NCBI RefSeq assembly: GCF_003259335.1
Contig: NZ_QLLL01000003.1
Span: 124,001 to 188,000 of the forward strand
Reading direction: 5' to 3'
DNA: 64,000 bases
From: Chitinophaga skermanii
GTDB taxonomy: Bacteria; Bacteroidota; Bacteroidia; Chitinophagales; Chitinophagaceae
Shown: positions 45,938 to 54,102 of the stretch, piece by piece
Layout: each line of letters opens with the position of its first letter
Numbering within the stretch: the stretch's first letter is position 1
Made by a program: the position numbers and the translations under genes
The notes under the pieces: generated by a model
What the model was told of the DNA's origin: nothing
What the model saw: only the letters and a program-made list of their open reading frames with translations
The model's database searches: none

Positions 45938-45965
45938 TGCGGGGCGTTCTCGCCCTGCATTTTTT
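45938..45965 (+). terminator. Hairpin with TTCT loop and T tract
   Basis: TGCGGGGCG / CGCCCTGCA (one G-U pair) around a TTCT loop, followed by six T. No gene ends within 400 bases on the plus strand except the one at 45529. Confidence 0.5.
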
Positions 45966-46037
45966 ACAATTTTAGCATCAACGCTTAATCCTTTTTACCA
46001 TAAGCATTGGTTTTATAGTTGGCAAATAGTTATGATC

Positions 46038-46059
46038 GGTAGGGTGTTCACACCCTACC
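46038..46059. repeat. Hairpin GGTAGGGTG-TTCA-CACCCTACC
   Basis: Perfect 9-bp stem with TTCA loop, 26 bases before the start at 46085. One of three hairpins in the window with a G-TTCN-C loop (others at 45938 and 51505). Confidence 0.55.
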
Positions 46060-46084
46060 TCTATTTCACTATTCAATTACGAAA

Positions 46085-47107
46085 ATGGTTAAACAGGTAT
46101 TCTTTATATCGCTTCTCTGCATCGTTTTTTCGATGGATGTACACGCCCAAGCCGGTGCCGGTAACAAGCTGCCCCGCAAGGATTCCGTCTACCTGGATAG
46201 TGTGAAAAATTCGGGGTACCCATGGCGCTTTCCTATTTGGGGAGATAAGGTGAAAAAACGTGGTTTCAATATTCCTTACCCAGTAGGCGTAGGCTTGAAT
46301 CCATACATCGGTTCCCAGTTGATCAATATTTCCGACCTAAAAGTTGGATTCAATGACCAAGAACCCGTACCATTCGATTTTATCAAATTTGGTGAAGTAA
46401 AAGCCACCCTGCAATCTGTTAATACACGGCTAGATTTATGGGTATTACCTTTTTTGAATGTATATGGCATATTGGGCGGTGTATGGGCGAAAACCCATGT
46501 GAATGTAGTAGAGCCTATACAATTTAGTACAACTGCCGATTTTAAAGGATATACATATGGCCTCGGTACCACAATTGCAGGCGGTTACCACGGTATTGTA
46601 TCTATTAACGATATTAACCACACTTGGACATCCATGGACAAAATTGAAGGCAAAGTAAAAACATGGATGATTACGCCCCGTTTGGGATACAATTTTATGT
46701 TCCCTAATAAGAAAGATCAAACCATTACTGTATGGGTGGGCACAACTGGGTTCTTTGTAAACAGAACAACAGAGGGTTCTATTTATATCGGAGATTTAAA
46801 ACACAATATTCCTGAAGATAAATTACAAGCGATTAAAGATGAGGTAGAAGATTGGTATCAAGATTTAACACCGGCACAAAAAGTAGTTACCAAGCAAATC
46901 GCGCAAGCTTTGTACGATCGATTTAATGGTGTTGCAACCGACTTAACAGTGAACTATTCGTTGAAGAAAGAAGCGACCTCCAAATGGAGTTTATTGGTAG
47001 GCGGACAATTTCAATTTAATCAACGTTGGCAAATACGTGCGGAGTTTGGTTTCCTAGGCGGTCGAAAGTCGGGTTTATTATCCACGAACTACCGTTGGCG
47101 ATGGTAA
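46085..47107 (+). CDS. Predicted outer-membrane beta-barrel protein
   Basis: 340 residues, signal peptide ending VHAQ. Beta-rich with repeated aromatic strands: FNIPYPVGVGLNPYIGSQLINI, DLWVLPFLNVYGILGGVWAKT, GYTYGLGTTIAGGYHG, TWMITPRLGYNFMF, WSLLVGGQFQFNQRWQIRAEFGFLGGRKSG. Ends in YRWRW, a barrel-closing strand. No specific family assigned. First of three co-directional genes; its stop overlaps the next start, so translational coupling is likely. Probable operon product with the DUF481-like protein and a DUF4136 lipoprotein. Confidence 0.78.
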   Translation: MVKQVFFISLLCIVFSMDVHAQAGAGNKLPRKDSVYLDSVKNSGYPWRFPIWGDKVKKRGFNIPYPVGVGLNPYIGSQLINISDLKVGFNDQEPVPFDFIKFGEVKATLQSVNTRLDLWVLPFLNVYGILGGVWAKTHVNVVEPIQFSTTADFKGYTYGLGTTIAGGYHGIVSINDINHTWTSMDKIEGKVKTWMITPRLGYNFMFPNKKDQTITVWVGTTGFFVNRTTEGSIYIGDLKHNIPEDKLQAIKDEVEDWYQDLTPAQKVVTKQIAQALYDRFNGVATDLTVNYSLKKEATSKWSLLVGGQFQFNQRWQIRAEFGFLGGRKSGLLSTNYRWRW

Positions 47108-48156
47108 AATACCTGGCATTACTCCTGTTAATGCTGTGTATTACGTATTCGCAAACCCAAGCGCAGCAAACTTTCCCGGGAGAGCCCGACGTGGTGATCT
47201 TTTACAATGATGATAAACTCGTAGGCCATGTAAAGAATGTGCAAATGGGGGAATTGGAGATTGATGCAGATGCGATTAGTGATGATATAACGATCAAACT
47301 ACGGAACATCAAGCAGCTCCGGGTAAGGCGGAAACTTTACGCAATAGAAGATGTATACAATAATAGGTTTTACGGCGTGTTGGATTTCAGTGATGAACCC
47401 GGCATGGTAACCGTACATACCGCCGATAGTTCTTTTAACATGCTGATTAAAGATATCGACAATCTACGCGATCTCGATCATCGCTTCTGGAGACGCTTAA
47501 CAGGAACAGTGAGTCTCGGTTACAGCTACACAAAAAGCAGTGATATAGGTCGTGTAAATGGAAGTCATGATATTCGCTACAATACCCGGTTATGGACATA
47601 CGCATTATCTGGTGAAATCATCTACACGATCGATCAAGAATTCAAGGGCATCGAAAAAGCAGACGCTGCATTGGGTGGTTATATTGAATTTTTGAGAAAG
47701 TGGTTTAGTGTTACACAAGTACAATACCAACGTATCACAGAACTCGGTGTATCTGCGCGTGTGCAAGCTGCTACAGGAGTGGGGCCTATTTTGATCAAGA
47801 ACCGACGCAACGATTTCCGGGGAGCGGTTGGCGTGAACTACCAGTTGGAATCTTCGACATCCGATACGGTTACTACGCGGCAAAAGAATGGCTTAGAAAT
47901 ACCGGTTTACTTGCAATACTATTATTTACAATTAGGTACACCCAGCTTGCGTATATCGGCTTCCAATTCCTTGTATTTCAGTACAGCTATTGCTGGTCGT
48001 ATCCGCGACGATTTAACCCTAAGCGCTACTTGGAAATTGGTAAAGCATTTGTCGATAACAGCACAATTTTATTCAAACTACGATAGCAAACCTATCGATG
48101 TGAATGCGGCAACATTGGATTATGGAGTGGTGCTAGGCGTAGGCTATACTTGGTAA
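47101..48156 (+). CDS. DUF481-like outer-membrane protein
   Basis: 351 residues from the ATG at 47101 (MVKYLALLLLMLCITYSQTQAQ), which overlaps the stop of the upstream gene; the longer frame from 47026 is not supported. An N-terminal SH3-like part runs DVVIFYNDDKLVGHVKNVQMGELEI... IKLRNIKQLRVRRKL. It is followed by a barrel with VSLGYSYTKSSDIGRVNG and GYTW at the end. This fits DUF481, a family of salt-induced outer-membrane barrels. The N-terminal small-beta unit resembles those in the genes at 56959 and 59001. Confidence 0.82.
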   Translation: MVKYLALLLLMLCITYSQTQAQQTFPGEPDVVIFYNDDKLVGHVKNVQMGELEIDADAISDDITIKLRNIKQLRVRRKLYAIEDVYNNRFYGVLDFSDEPGMVTVHTADSSFNMLIKDIDNLRDLDHRFWRRLTGTVSLGYSYTKSSDIGRVNGSHDIRYNTRLWTYALSGEIIYTIDQEFKGIEKADAALGGYIEFLRKWFSVTQVQYQRITELGVSARVQAATGVGPILIKNRRNDFRGAVGVNYQLESSTSDTVTTRQKNGLEIPVYLQYYYLQLGTPSLRISASNSLYFSTAIAGRIRDDLTLSATWKLVKHLSITAQFYSNYDSKPIDVNAATLDYGVVLGVGYTW

Positions 48157-48195
48157 AGGAGAATATCTATTTACATATCTAAAAAATCAAAGTTT

Positions 48196-48747
48196 ATGAA
48201 ACGTATAATGATCTTATGCTTGGGACTTATGCTCGTGATCATGGCATGCGGCCCCACGCTGAAGGTTTCGTCTGATGTAAATAAGAACGTCAGCTTCAGC
48301 AACTACAAAACCTACGCGATTTACACTGGTAAAGGCATGATTAGCCAGTTGAACCGCGATCGTATCACGAATGCTGTGATTGCACAAATGAACGCCAAAG
48401 GTTACACCCAAGTAAATGATACTTCATCGGCCGATCTGTTAGTGAATGCAAACACCATTGCTAAAGAAGGTCAAAGCGTTACCGCGAACACCGACTACTT
48501 TGGTTACGGTGGTTTCTATCGCCCTTATTACTGGGGTGGAGGTATGGGTATGGCTAGCAGCAATACCACTTTTAACGTAGATAAATACATCGATGGTTCC
48601 TTAATCATCGACGTAGTGGATCGCGCTAAAAGAGAATTGTTATGGGAAGGCATTGGCAACAGCCAGATTGATGGCCCCGTTAAAGATCCTGATACAGCCA
48701 TTCCAAAAGCAGTAGCAAAAGTAATGAGCAGCTTGCCTGCACGATAA
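48196..48747 (+). CDS. DUF4136 lipoprotein
   Basis: 183 residues. Lipobox IMACG, lipidated Cys18. After the anchor, VSSDVNKNVSFSNYKTYAIYTG, then IVNANTIAKEGQSV-like segments and an aromatic/Gly stretch YFGYGGFYRPYYWGGG, followed by VDKYIDGSLIIDVVDRAKRELLWEGIGN. This order is that of DUF4136. Function unknown; usually envelope-localised. Third gene of the run starting at 46085, with its terminator at 48778-48810. Paralogue of the protein at 50300-50932. Confidence 0.87.
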   Translation: MKRIMILCLGLMLVIMACGPTLKVSSDVNKNVSFSNYKTYAIYTGKGMISQLNRDRITNAVIAQMNAKGYTQVNDTSSADLLVNANTIAKEGQSVTANTDYFGYGGFYRPYYWGGGMGMASSNTTFNVDKYIDGSLIIDVVDRAKRELLWEGIGNSQIDGPVKDPDTAIPKAVAKVMSSLPAR

Positions 48748-48777
48748 ATAAGCATGATTTATAGTTTGGTTGACAAT

Positions 48778-48810
48778 ACCCCGGTTAGTTTCCTAACCGG
48801 GGTTTCTTTT
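48778..48810 (+). terminator. Terminator of the 46085-48747 operon
   Basis: ACCCCGGTTAG / CTAACCGGGGT, perfect 11-bp stem, then TTCTTTT; 31 bases after the stop. Confidence 0.9.
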
Positions 48811-48844
48811 GCGCAACACTATCCCCATTAATGAACAACTACTT

Positions 48845-48995
48845 ATCACTTCTTCACCGATGCGTTACCGACTATTCACCAAGTACTCACCGACTCTCTA
48901 CCGACTCTTCACCGACAAGTTCCCAGTGTTTGTCGATATTTAGTAAGCCTTTTGCCGACACTTTCCCGACATTTTAACCACTTTTCCCAGTGTTT
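48845..48995. repeat. 11-bp phased ACCGAC array with a partial 64-bp duplication
   Basis: ACCGA cores begin at 48856, 48867, 48878 (as ACCAA), 48889, 48900 and 48911, exactly 11 bases apart, and weaker matches continue to 48987. TCCCAGTGTTT occurs at 48921 and 48985, and AGTAAGCCTTTTGYCGACA at 48942-48960 and 49006-49024, each 64 bases apart. No coding frame explains it. Confidence 0.8.
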
Positions 48996-49080
48996 TCAAG
49001 GGGTAAGTAAGCCTTTTGTCGACATTTTTTTGCTGAAATCCTTACTGGGACTGCATCTTTATTATGCTTTAAAATTGCAG

Positions 49081-49200
49081 TAATTGGCAAAAACCGGCAC
49101 ATTCCGGCACTTTCCGGCAGAAAGCGGCATAAAGCGGCATTATTCGGCACAATCCGGCAAAAAGCGGTCAAAAGCGGTTAAAACCGGCATATTCCGGCAC
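49081..49200. repeat. 10-bp phased CGGCA array, twelve units
   Basis: Twelve successive 10-base units, most of form NNN(C/G/T)CGGCAN, such as AAACCGGCAC and AAAGCGGCAT. The phasing is exact. Two units near 49161-49180 carry CGGT instead of CGGC. Short open frames across it are by-products of the repetition. Confidence 0.85.
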
Positions 49201-49633
49201 GGTATTTTGCTACATCAGGTAGGCTTCCTACCTTCGAATGGGGTAAGGATACAAGCAATACAAAACGAGCAAGAATGCACAATAGGCATCGCTACAAATG
49301 GAAACATACAAAGGCGATAAGCAAGCTAAGAAACAAGCGATAGCATAAGGGAAAGCGTAAAGGAATAGTCGACAAGAGGGAAAGCAAAAAATGTTGGTGA
49401 TTGAAATGGAAAACAATCATCATACCTGGGTAAAGAACTGGCAGCTAAGTGGTGAAGCAGTTTGAAGAATAAATCATGAGATAGGTAATAGATGGATCAT
49501 AGTTAGCAAACGTACAGTTGTATATCAAACAATCTCATTTGCGAACAGAAAAGCCGCCATCTTGAAAAAGAGGCGGCGTTCCTAAGCATAAACAAATTAG
49601 CACTCATCAAAATCTTTGTGCCTTGTGTGGATG
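49201..49633. other. Gene-free region with a hairpin and a terminator
   Basis: A short GGTAGG/CCTACC hairpin (49219-49233) follows the array. The region is otherwise without recognisable genes; the terminator at 49547-49577 belongs to the minus-strand operon. Confidence 0.4.
49547..49577 (-). terminator. Terminator of the 50932-49634 operon
   Basis: Minus-strand GCCGCC / GGCGGC stem around a 13-base loop, followed by TTTTCTG. Confidence 0.7.
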
Positions 49634-50278
49634 TTAGTTCGTTAAGAACAATCCTATATTGAACGACACGTTTTTAAGGTTGCTTTGATCAAACAAGGAG
49701 TTTTTATTCGTAGCAAATGAATAAGATGCACCTGCTAAAATGCCCCAGTTTGCTTGACCCGGACGAATGAGTACCCCAATTTCAGGACGTACTAGAAAGC
49801 CCCAAGTGTTCTCATTCGTTTCAAAAATGTTGTAATAAATTGTTTGCTCACTATACTGCGCACCCACACCCACGCCAAGGTAAGGCATGGCTGTTTTGCC
49901 GTAGTTAAAGTAGTAGTGACCAATGGCAGCAATGGGTACAGTATAAATCACGCGATCCATATCCGTTGTAATTGCTTTGTTGCCATTATCGTAAGTAATC
50001 GTTTGTGTTGGTATATACTGCTCGTAGGATTGCCATCCCAATGAAGCACCAAAGGAAATAGGCTTGCCTGGTAGAAAATGCCGGTATTCTACCTTACCAC
50101 CCCTAAGGCTGGTTTTATCTAAGAAATCGTTATTAGTGGGAATGGCTATCTCCCAAGATAAACCAAACATATTATTAAGGCCGCTCGTACGCGGGTTTAA
50201 GTTGGAAGTATATTCTTGTGCGGATGCTGCACCCCAACTAAACAAAGCAACAGCTGCTATGAGGAACGTCTTTTTCAT
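49634..50278 (-). CDS. Outer-membrane beta-barrel protein
   Basis: 214 residues, signal peptide MKKTFLIAAVALFSWGAASAQ. Beta-rich: GLSWEIAIPTNNDFLDKTSLRGGKVEYRHF, YFNYGKTAMPYLGVGVGAQYS, GFLVRPEIGVLIRP, WGILAGASYSFATN and a final VSFNIGLFLTN strand. The pattern is that of an eight-strand OMP_b-brl-type barrel. It follows the DUF4136 gene with 21 bases between, so the two form an operon with the terminator at 49547. Confidence 0.82.
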   Translation of the reverse strand: MKKTFLIAAVALFSWGAASAQEYTSNLNPRTSGLNNMFGLSWEIAIPTNNDFLDKTSLRGGKVEYRHFLPGKPISFGASLGWQSYEQYIPTQTITYDNGNKAITTDMDRVIYTVPIAAIGHYYFNYGKTAMPYLGVGVGAQYSEQTIYYNIFETNENTWGFLVRPEIGVLIRPGQANWGILAGASYSFATNKNSLFDQSNLKNVSFNIGLFLTN

Positions 50279-50299
50279 GGTAAAGTTTTTAGGTGAGCA

Positions 50300-50932
50300 T
50301 TAGTTCGTTTTCAAATAAGGTGACTGTACAAAGGCTTGGTCAATTCCATTCAGTGCCCTTTGTAAGTTCGTAGAGGCTGAACTGCCTAATGCCCCGTTGA
50401 GCGACATGGTCCAAACAACTTGTAGTTTCTGTTGTTCGTTCACATGTTTTAAGTCAATCAGTTCGGCAATTACGCTACCTGTAGTAACAGAATATGCCAC
50501 CGACCATGGATAGTAATACGGGTAATACCATCCCCAATACCAAGGATCCCAATATCCTGGGTATCCCCACCACCAACCGGGGTAAACAACGCCTACATTC
50601 ACGTTCTTCACGGCTAATGTATTAATACCAAGGTCCGGGTTTTTATCTCTCGCTACAAAGGTGTAACCCATGGCGGCCATGTTCGACTTAATTTGGCTGA
50701 CGATGGCTTTTGCATTATCATCTACCAAAATCGAATCCTTTGGATCAGTAGAGATGTACGCCATTGTATCGGAGATGTAATAAGTCTTGTAATCTGTAAA
50801 AGCCACCCCTGGCGCTTTATCCGTTTGTACAACGAAATTACCGGAGAGTTTGTCGAGGTCGGGCGTCTTTCTACAGGCTCCCAGCAGCAATAGTAGGGAC
50901 AAGGAGAGTAGTAGTGTAGTACATCTTTTCAT
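50300..50932 (-). CDS. DUF4136 lipoprotein with aromatic-rich loop
   Basis: 210 residues, lipobox LLGAC with lipidated Cys20. Core DUF4136 order: VAFTDYKTYYISDTMAYI, AIVSQIKSNMAAMGYTF, INTLAVKNVNVGVV, SVIAELIDLKHV, LQVVWTMSLNGAL. Residues 118-143 form an insertion in which 16 of the 24 residues from 120 on are Trp or Tyr, with Gly and Pro. Similar but shorter loops occur in family members, including the paralogue at 48196. Likely an envelope protein; the loop may contact membrane or glycan, which is inference. Confidence 0.85.
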   Translation of the reverse strand: MKRCTTLLLSLSLLLLLGACRKTPDLDKLSGNFVVQTDKAPGVAFTDYKTYYISDTMAYISTDPKDSILVDDNAKAIVSQIKSNMAAMGYTFVARDKNPDLGINTLAVKNVNVGVVYPGWWWGYPGYWDPWYWGWYYPYYYPWSVAYSVTTGSVIAELIDLKHVNEQQKLQVVWTMSLNGALGSSASTNLQRALNGIDQAFVQSPYLKTN

Positions 50933-51157
50933 AGCGATATATTTATTGTCAATGGATACTATGCTTCGCGTTAACGCACCGTGTAATCAAAGCATATGCT
51001 ATGAAAGGAATCCGGCGTGTAATACGGAACCTACCTTATTAGGCAAGCCTATCAGTTAAATAAATACCGATGAATTGATGATGCTAAATGTGAAATAGAT
51101 GCTTAGGGGGTCGAGTCTTAGTCGTGCGTCAAATCTTTAATCTTGTGCTCGTTAATC

Positions 51158-51211
51158 AAAACAACAAGGGTTGTTTTATTTTGTTCAACCAAGGTTGAAA
51201 TTTTTTTTTTT
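51158..51211 (+). terminator. Two adjacent terminator hairpins without an upstream gene
   Basis: AAAACAAC/GTTGTTTT (51158-51177), then TTCAAC/GTTGAA (51184-51199) followed by an eleven-base T run (51201-51211). No plus-strand gene lies upstream within several hundred bases. Confidence 0.65.
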
Positions 51212-51504
51212 CAATGAATTTCCAAGAAGCTGTCAACCTTTATAGCAATCGAATGTTGTATGAAAGTAGAAGCCGCCCCATCGCTGCTCTAACATTCACT
51301 TCTAAGTATAACAAAATAGGTCACTCAACCTCTGTAAATAAGCACTATTTACACACAGTATTTTGTATTCCGACAGGTATGTTTCATCAATTGGATTTCG
51401 TATAAACAGCGCGCTGGTAGCTTATTTGTTTATCGTTTTCAAGGTAGAGCGACCTACAATAATTGGAGATTTTTTTTCATAATATAGGATTGTAATTATG
51501 GCAA

Positions 51505-51535
51505 TTGCAGCGTGTTCCCACGCTGCAAGCTTTTC
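51505..51535 (+). terminator. Hairpin with TTCC loop
   Basis: TTGCAGCGTG / CACGCTGCAA perfect 10-bp stem, TTCC loop, then GCTTTTC. Same loop class as the hairpins at 45938 and 46038. Confidence 0.45.
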
Positions 51536-51647
51536 ATCGTTTTAAAGGCATATTGTATAACCCTTAGAAAACTGTGTGGCTCGCGTAAGTCAACTGTTTT
51601 TGAAGTATTGGAGTAAAGTTTTGTTAGACCTTTTAAATTGAAAATGT

Positions 51648-52175
51648 ATGAAGTATCGCTTCTTATTAGTTATGGCCTTGGCACTCACCGGTGTTATACC
51701 CGTTTCTGCGCAAGATGCGTCCGGCAGCACATACGCCCCTTCCCCCGAACCTGATTTAGTTTTTACCATCTTCGGGAAAACACGCGAGTTATTAATGAGT
51801 GATTACCTCGACATCACACCTACTGAACAAAGCAAATTCATAGATGAAATCATTGCTTACGAAACAGAAAAAAGACCGTGGTTGATCGAACGAATAGCAC
51901 TTTTAAAACTTTATAACAACATGTATTCTTCGATTGAAGAAGAAAAGATGTTTTCCTTAACACGACAATTACTGAACAACGACAAAGAGTACGCCGCCAT
52001 TCAATTACGCTACTACAAACGTATGGCCAAATTGCTCGGCAGCAGCAGGGCCGCTAAGTTCTTCCAATTAGATAACTACTTGGAAAGCGTTTCGCGCCTG
52101 TATGTACAGAATGATTTACCATTTATTAAAGAGTTAGAAAGCAGCAGGAAATTACTGCCTGTTGTGAAACACTAA
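51648..52175 (+). CDS. Secreted helical protein, paralogue of 45029-45529
   Basis: 175 residues with a signal peptide ending PVSAQ. Helical, charged, no recognised domain. The order of landmarks matches the other paralogue: ITPTEQSKFIDEIIAYETEK, LLNNDKEYAAIQLRYYKRMAKLLGSSRAAKFFQLDNYLE and QNDLPFIKELES. First gene of a four-gene run ending at 54651, with an Omp85-like barrel gene 17 bases behind. A periplasmic role beside barrel proteins would fit Spy/Skp-like holdase activity, but this is only inference. Confidence 0.82.
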   Translation: MKYRFLLVMALALTGVIPVSAQDASGSTYAPSPEPDLVFTIFGKTRELLMSDYLDITPTEQSKFIDEIIAYETEKRPWLIERIALLKLYNNMYSSIEEEKMFSLTRQLLNNDKEYAAIQLRYYKRMAKLLGSSRAAKFFQLDNYLESVSRLYVQNDLPFIKELESSRKLLPVVKH

Positions 52176-52192
52176 TCCGTTCGCCTTTCAGT

Positions 52193-53332
52193 ATGAAGAA
52201 ACGATGTGTCCTAATTACAATGTTATGTACTTGTTGGCTAATGGTGTCGGCGCAAAAACATAAAATGAGTTTCAAAGACTCCTTAGATGGTGCCTTTGAT
52301 TTGAGCGATTGGGTGATAGATGCACATGGTTTTGTGCCGGTACCAATTCCTATTACAGAACCGGCCATTGGTTATGGTGCTGCTTTGATGCCCGTGTTTA
52401 TTAGTCCTAGGAAACCTACAGCCGCAAACGCTGCACATAAAAATATGGCTCCTCCCATGCCGAATATGACCGGCGTAATGGGTATGTATACCGCTAATGG
52501 TTCCTGGGCAGTGGGTGCTGCACGTAGTGCTAACTTCGATCGATGGAACTTGCGATATACGGTTTTATTGGGGTATACCAATATCAATATTAGTTATTAT
52601 CGAACGGTACTGGAGAAGGAAAGAGAAATAGAAGTGAATTTGAAAATGATCCCCGTTTTTCTAAGAGGTACAAAAAGAATCGGCTATTCCAATTGGCACC
52701 TGGGTGGCCAATATTTCTTCTCGAAAACCAAAGCAAAACTTCGAAACGACACAAAGCTCGATTCCCTGTTTTCACCCAAAGAATTCGATAACCTCAGTAG
52801 CATTATTGGTGCCGTTATTCAATACGATTCACGTGATAATATATTCACGCCCAATAAAGGCACGAAGTTCCACTTCTTGGCCAATTGGTCAACCCAATAC
52901 TTAGGTAGTGATTTCAATTACGTCCATCTCAACCCGTTTGCCTATCAGTACATCCCGTTTTCCAAAAAATGGGTGTGCGGGTTTAGGGCAGATATGCAAC
53001 AAGTAATTGGAGATGCACCTTTTTATTTACTGCCTTCCATCGATTTAAGAGGCGTACCGAAGGGCCGTTACCAAGGAAAAACAAACTTACTCGTAGAAAC
53101 AGAACAACGTTGGAATGCTTGGCGCCGGTGGAGTCTTATTTTCTTTGGCGGTACAGCAAAGGCATTTAACGAGTACAGCGATTTTGGTGAAGCAGAATGG
53201 GTGTACAATTATGGAACTGGTATTCGGTATTTACTAGCCCGTAAACTAGGCTTGTATACAGGTGTAGATGTGGCGCGTGGGCCCGAGCAATTTGCATTTT
53301 ATGTTCAATTCGGTAATGGATGGTCAAAATAA
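52193..53332 (+). CDS. BamA/TamA-type (Omp85) outer-membrane protein without POTRA domains
   Basis: 379 residues with a signal peptide (VSAQKHK). No POTRA repeats are visible. The C-terminal barrel carries the Omp85 loop motif RGVPKGRYQG (compare LRGxxxGR in lid loop L6), preceded by DSRDNIFTPNKGTKF. Such stand-alone 16-strand barrels are found in many Bacteroidota and their role is not clear. Second gene of the run 51648-54651. Confidence 0.88.
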   Translation: MKKRCVLITMLCTCWLMVSAQKHKMSFKDSLDGAFDLSDWVIDAHGFVPVPIPITEPAIGYGAALMPVFISPRKPTAANAAHKNMAPPMPNMTGVMGMYTANGSWAVGAARSANFDRWNLRYTVLLGYTNINISYYRTVLEKEREIEVNLKMIPVFLRGTKRIGYSNWHLGGQYFFSKTKAKLRNDTKLDSLFSPKEFDNLSSIIGAVIQYDSRDNIFTPNKGTKFHFLANWSTQYLGSDFNYVHLNPFAYQYIPFSKKWVCGFRADMQQVIGDAPFYLLPSIDLRGVPKGRYQGKTNLLVETEQRWNAWRRWSLIFFGGTAKAFNEYSDFGEAEWVYNYGTGIRYLLARKLGLYTGVDVARGPEQFAFYVQFGNGWSK

Positions 53333-53348
53333 TTTTACACGCTGTATT

Positions 53349-54038
53349 ATGAAGAAACTTATTTGTTGCTGCCTGTTATGTTTATTGACATACACGGCAC
53401 AATCACAAGCATTGATCGCCTTGGTTTTCGGTGGAAAAATTACCAATACACGCTTACGCGTAGGTATTTACCTCGGTGCCTCCGGTAGCTGGATCACGGA
53501 AGGAGATGGGCAAGTACCCCGTTATGGCTTAGCTATTGGTGCTTACACAAATTATAGGTTGCAAGAGAAATGGGATTTGGTATTGAACATCGTGATGAAA
53601 CAACCGAAAGGCGCCAATGAAATGAATTACGATAACAAGCTCATCGCGCCTTTAGATTCAAACCTAATAGGCACAGATATCGATAGAAGAGTAACGTACC
53701 TCGATGTAATGCCCATGATTCGCTATAACATTACGCCGAGCTGGGGTATTGCCTTCGGACCGCAATTAGCGGCTCGTACAACAGCAAAAGACACCTATAA
53801 AAAAGACGACGAGAACGGTACATTATCATACCAAGTGAAAACAAAAGACTACATCAAGCGAATCGATGTAGGCCTTTCATTTGATGTACAATACACCCTC
53901 ATGAAAGGACATGGTATGCGCTTGAACGCTACGTACAATTTGGGACTTATGAATTTTTATAAAGACAATGCAGGGCTCACCGGCAAACACCAGCAAATAC
54001 TGGTAGGCGTTGGCATCCCCATCGGGAAAACGAAATAA
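53349..54038 (+). CDS. Outer-membrane beta-barrel protein
   Basis: 229 residues from the ATG at 53349 (MKKLICCCLLCLLTYTAQSQ, a signal peptide); the frame open upstream from 53268 overlaps the previous gene and is not used. Barrel strands: RLRVGIYLGASGSWI, YGLAIGAYTNYRL, WDLVLNIVMKQPKG, GIAFGPQLAARTTAK, IDVGLSFDVQYTLM, MRLNATYNLGLMNFY and a final ILVGVGIPIG. No family assigned beyond a small barrel. Third gene of the run. Confidence 0.8.
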   Translation: MKKLICCCLLCLLTYTAQSQALIALVFGGKITNTRLRVGIYLGASGSWITEGDGQVPRYGLAIGAYTNYRLQEKWDLVLNIVMKQPKGANEMNYDNKLIAPLDSNLIGTDIDRRVTYLDVMPMIRYNITPSWGIAFGPQLAARTTAKDTYKKDDENGTLSYQVKTKDYIKRIDVGLSFDVQYTLMKGHGMRLNATYNLGLMNFYKDNAGLTGKHQQILVGVGIPIGKTK

Positions 54039-54102
54039 ACCTAGGTAGGATAGCTATTTAATCACCCATAACATTCAGTGTTAAACATCTTAATTATCAG
54101 TT

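Larger units (their letters stand above)
45530..46084. other. Gene-free region with two hairpins
   Basis: Contains the hairpins at 45938-45965 and 46038-46059. A 63-codon minus-strand frame at 45560-45751 has no supporting features. No further gene found. Confidence 0.45.
50933..51647. other. Gene-free region with tandem orphan terminators
   Basis: 715 bases with no convincing gene. It contains the hairpins at 51158-51177, 51184-51211 and 51505-51528. A 63-codon frame starting at 51214 has no family features. Confidence 0.5.

Noticed and set aside
45930..46205. 91-codon plus-strand frame
   Set aside because: It runs into the well-supported gene at 46085 in another frame and covers the two hairpins.
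48974..49171. 65-codon minus-strand frame with repeated CRFLP-like text
   Set aside because: It lies across the phased arrays; the repetition comes from the DNA repeat, not from protein coding.
49084..49320. 78-codon plus-strand frame
   Set aside because: Same region of repeats; no family features, and it runs out of the array with random composition.
51214..51405. 63-codon frame after the T run
   Set aside because: Starts directly after a terminator and has no recognisable features.
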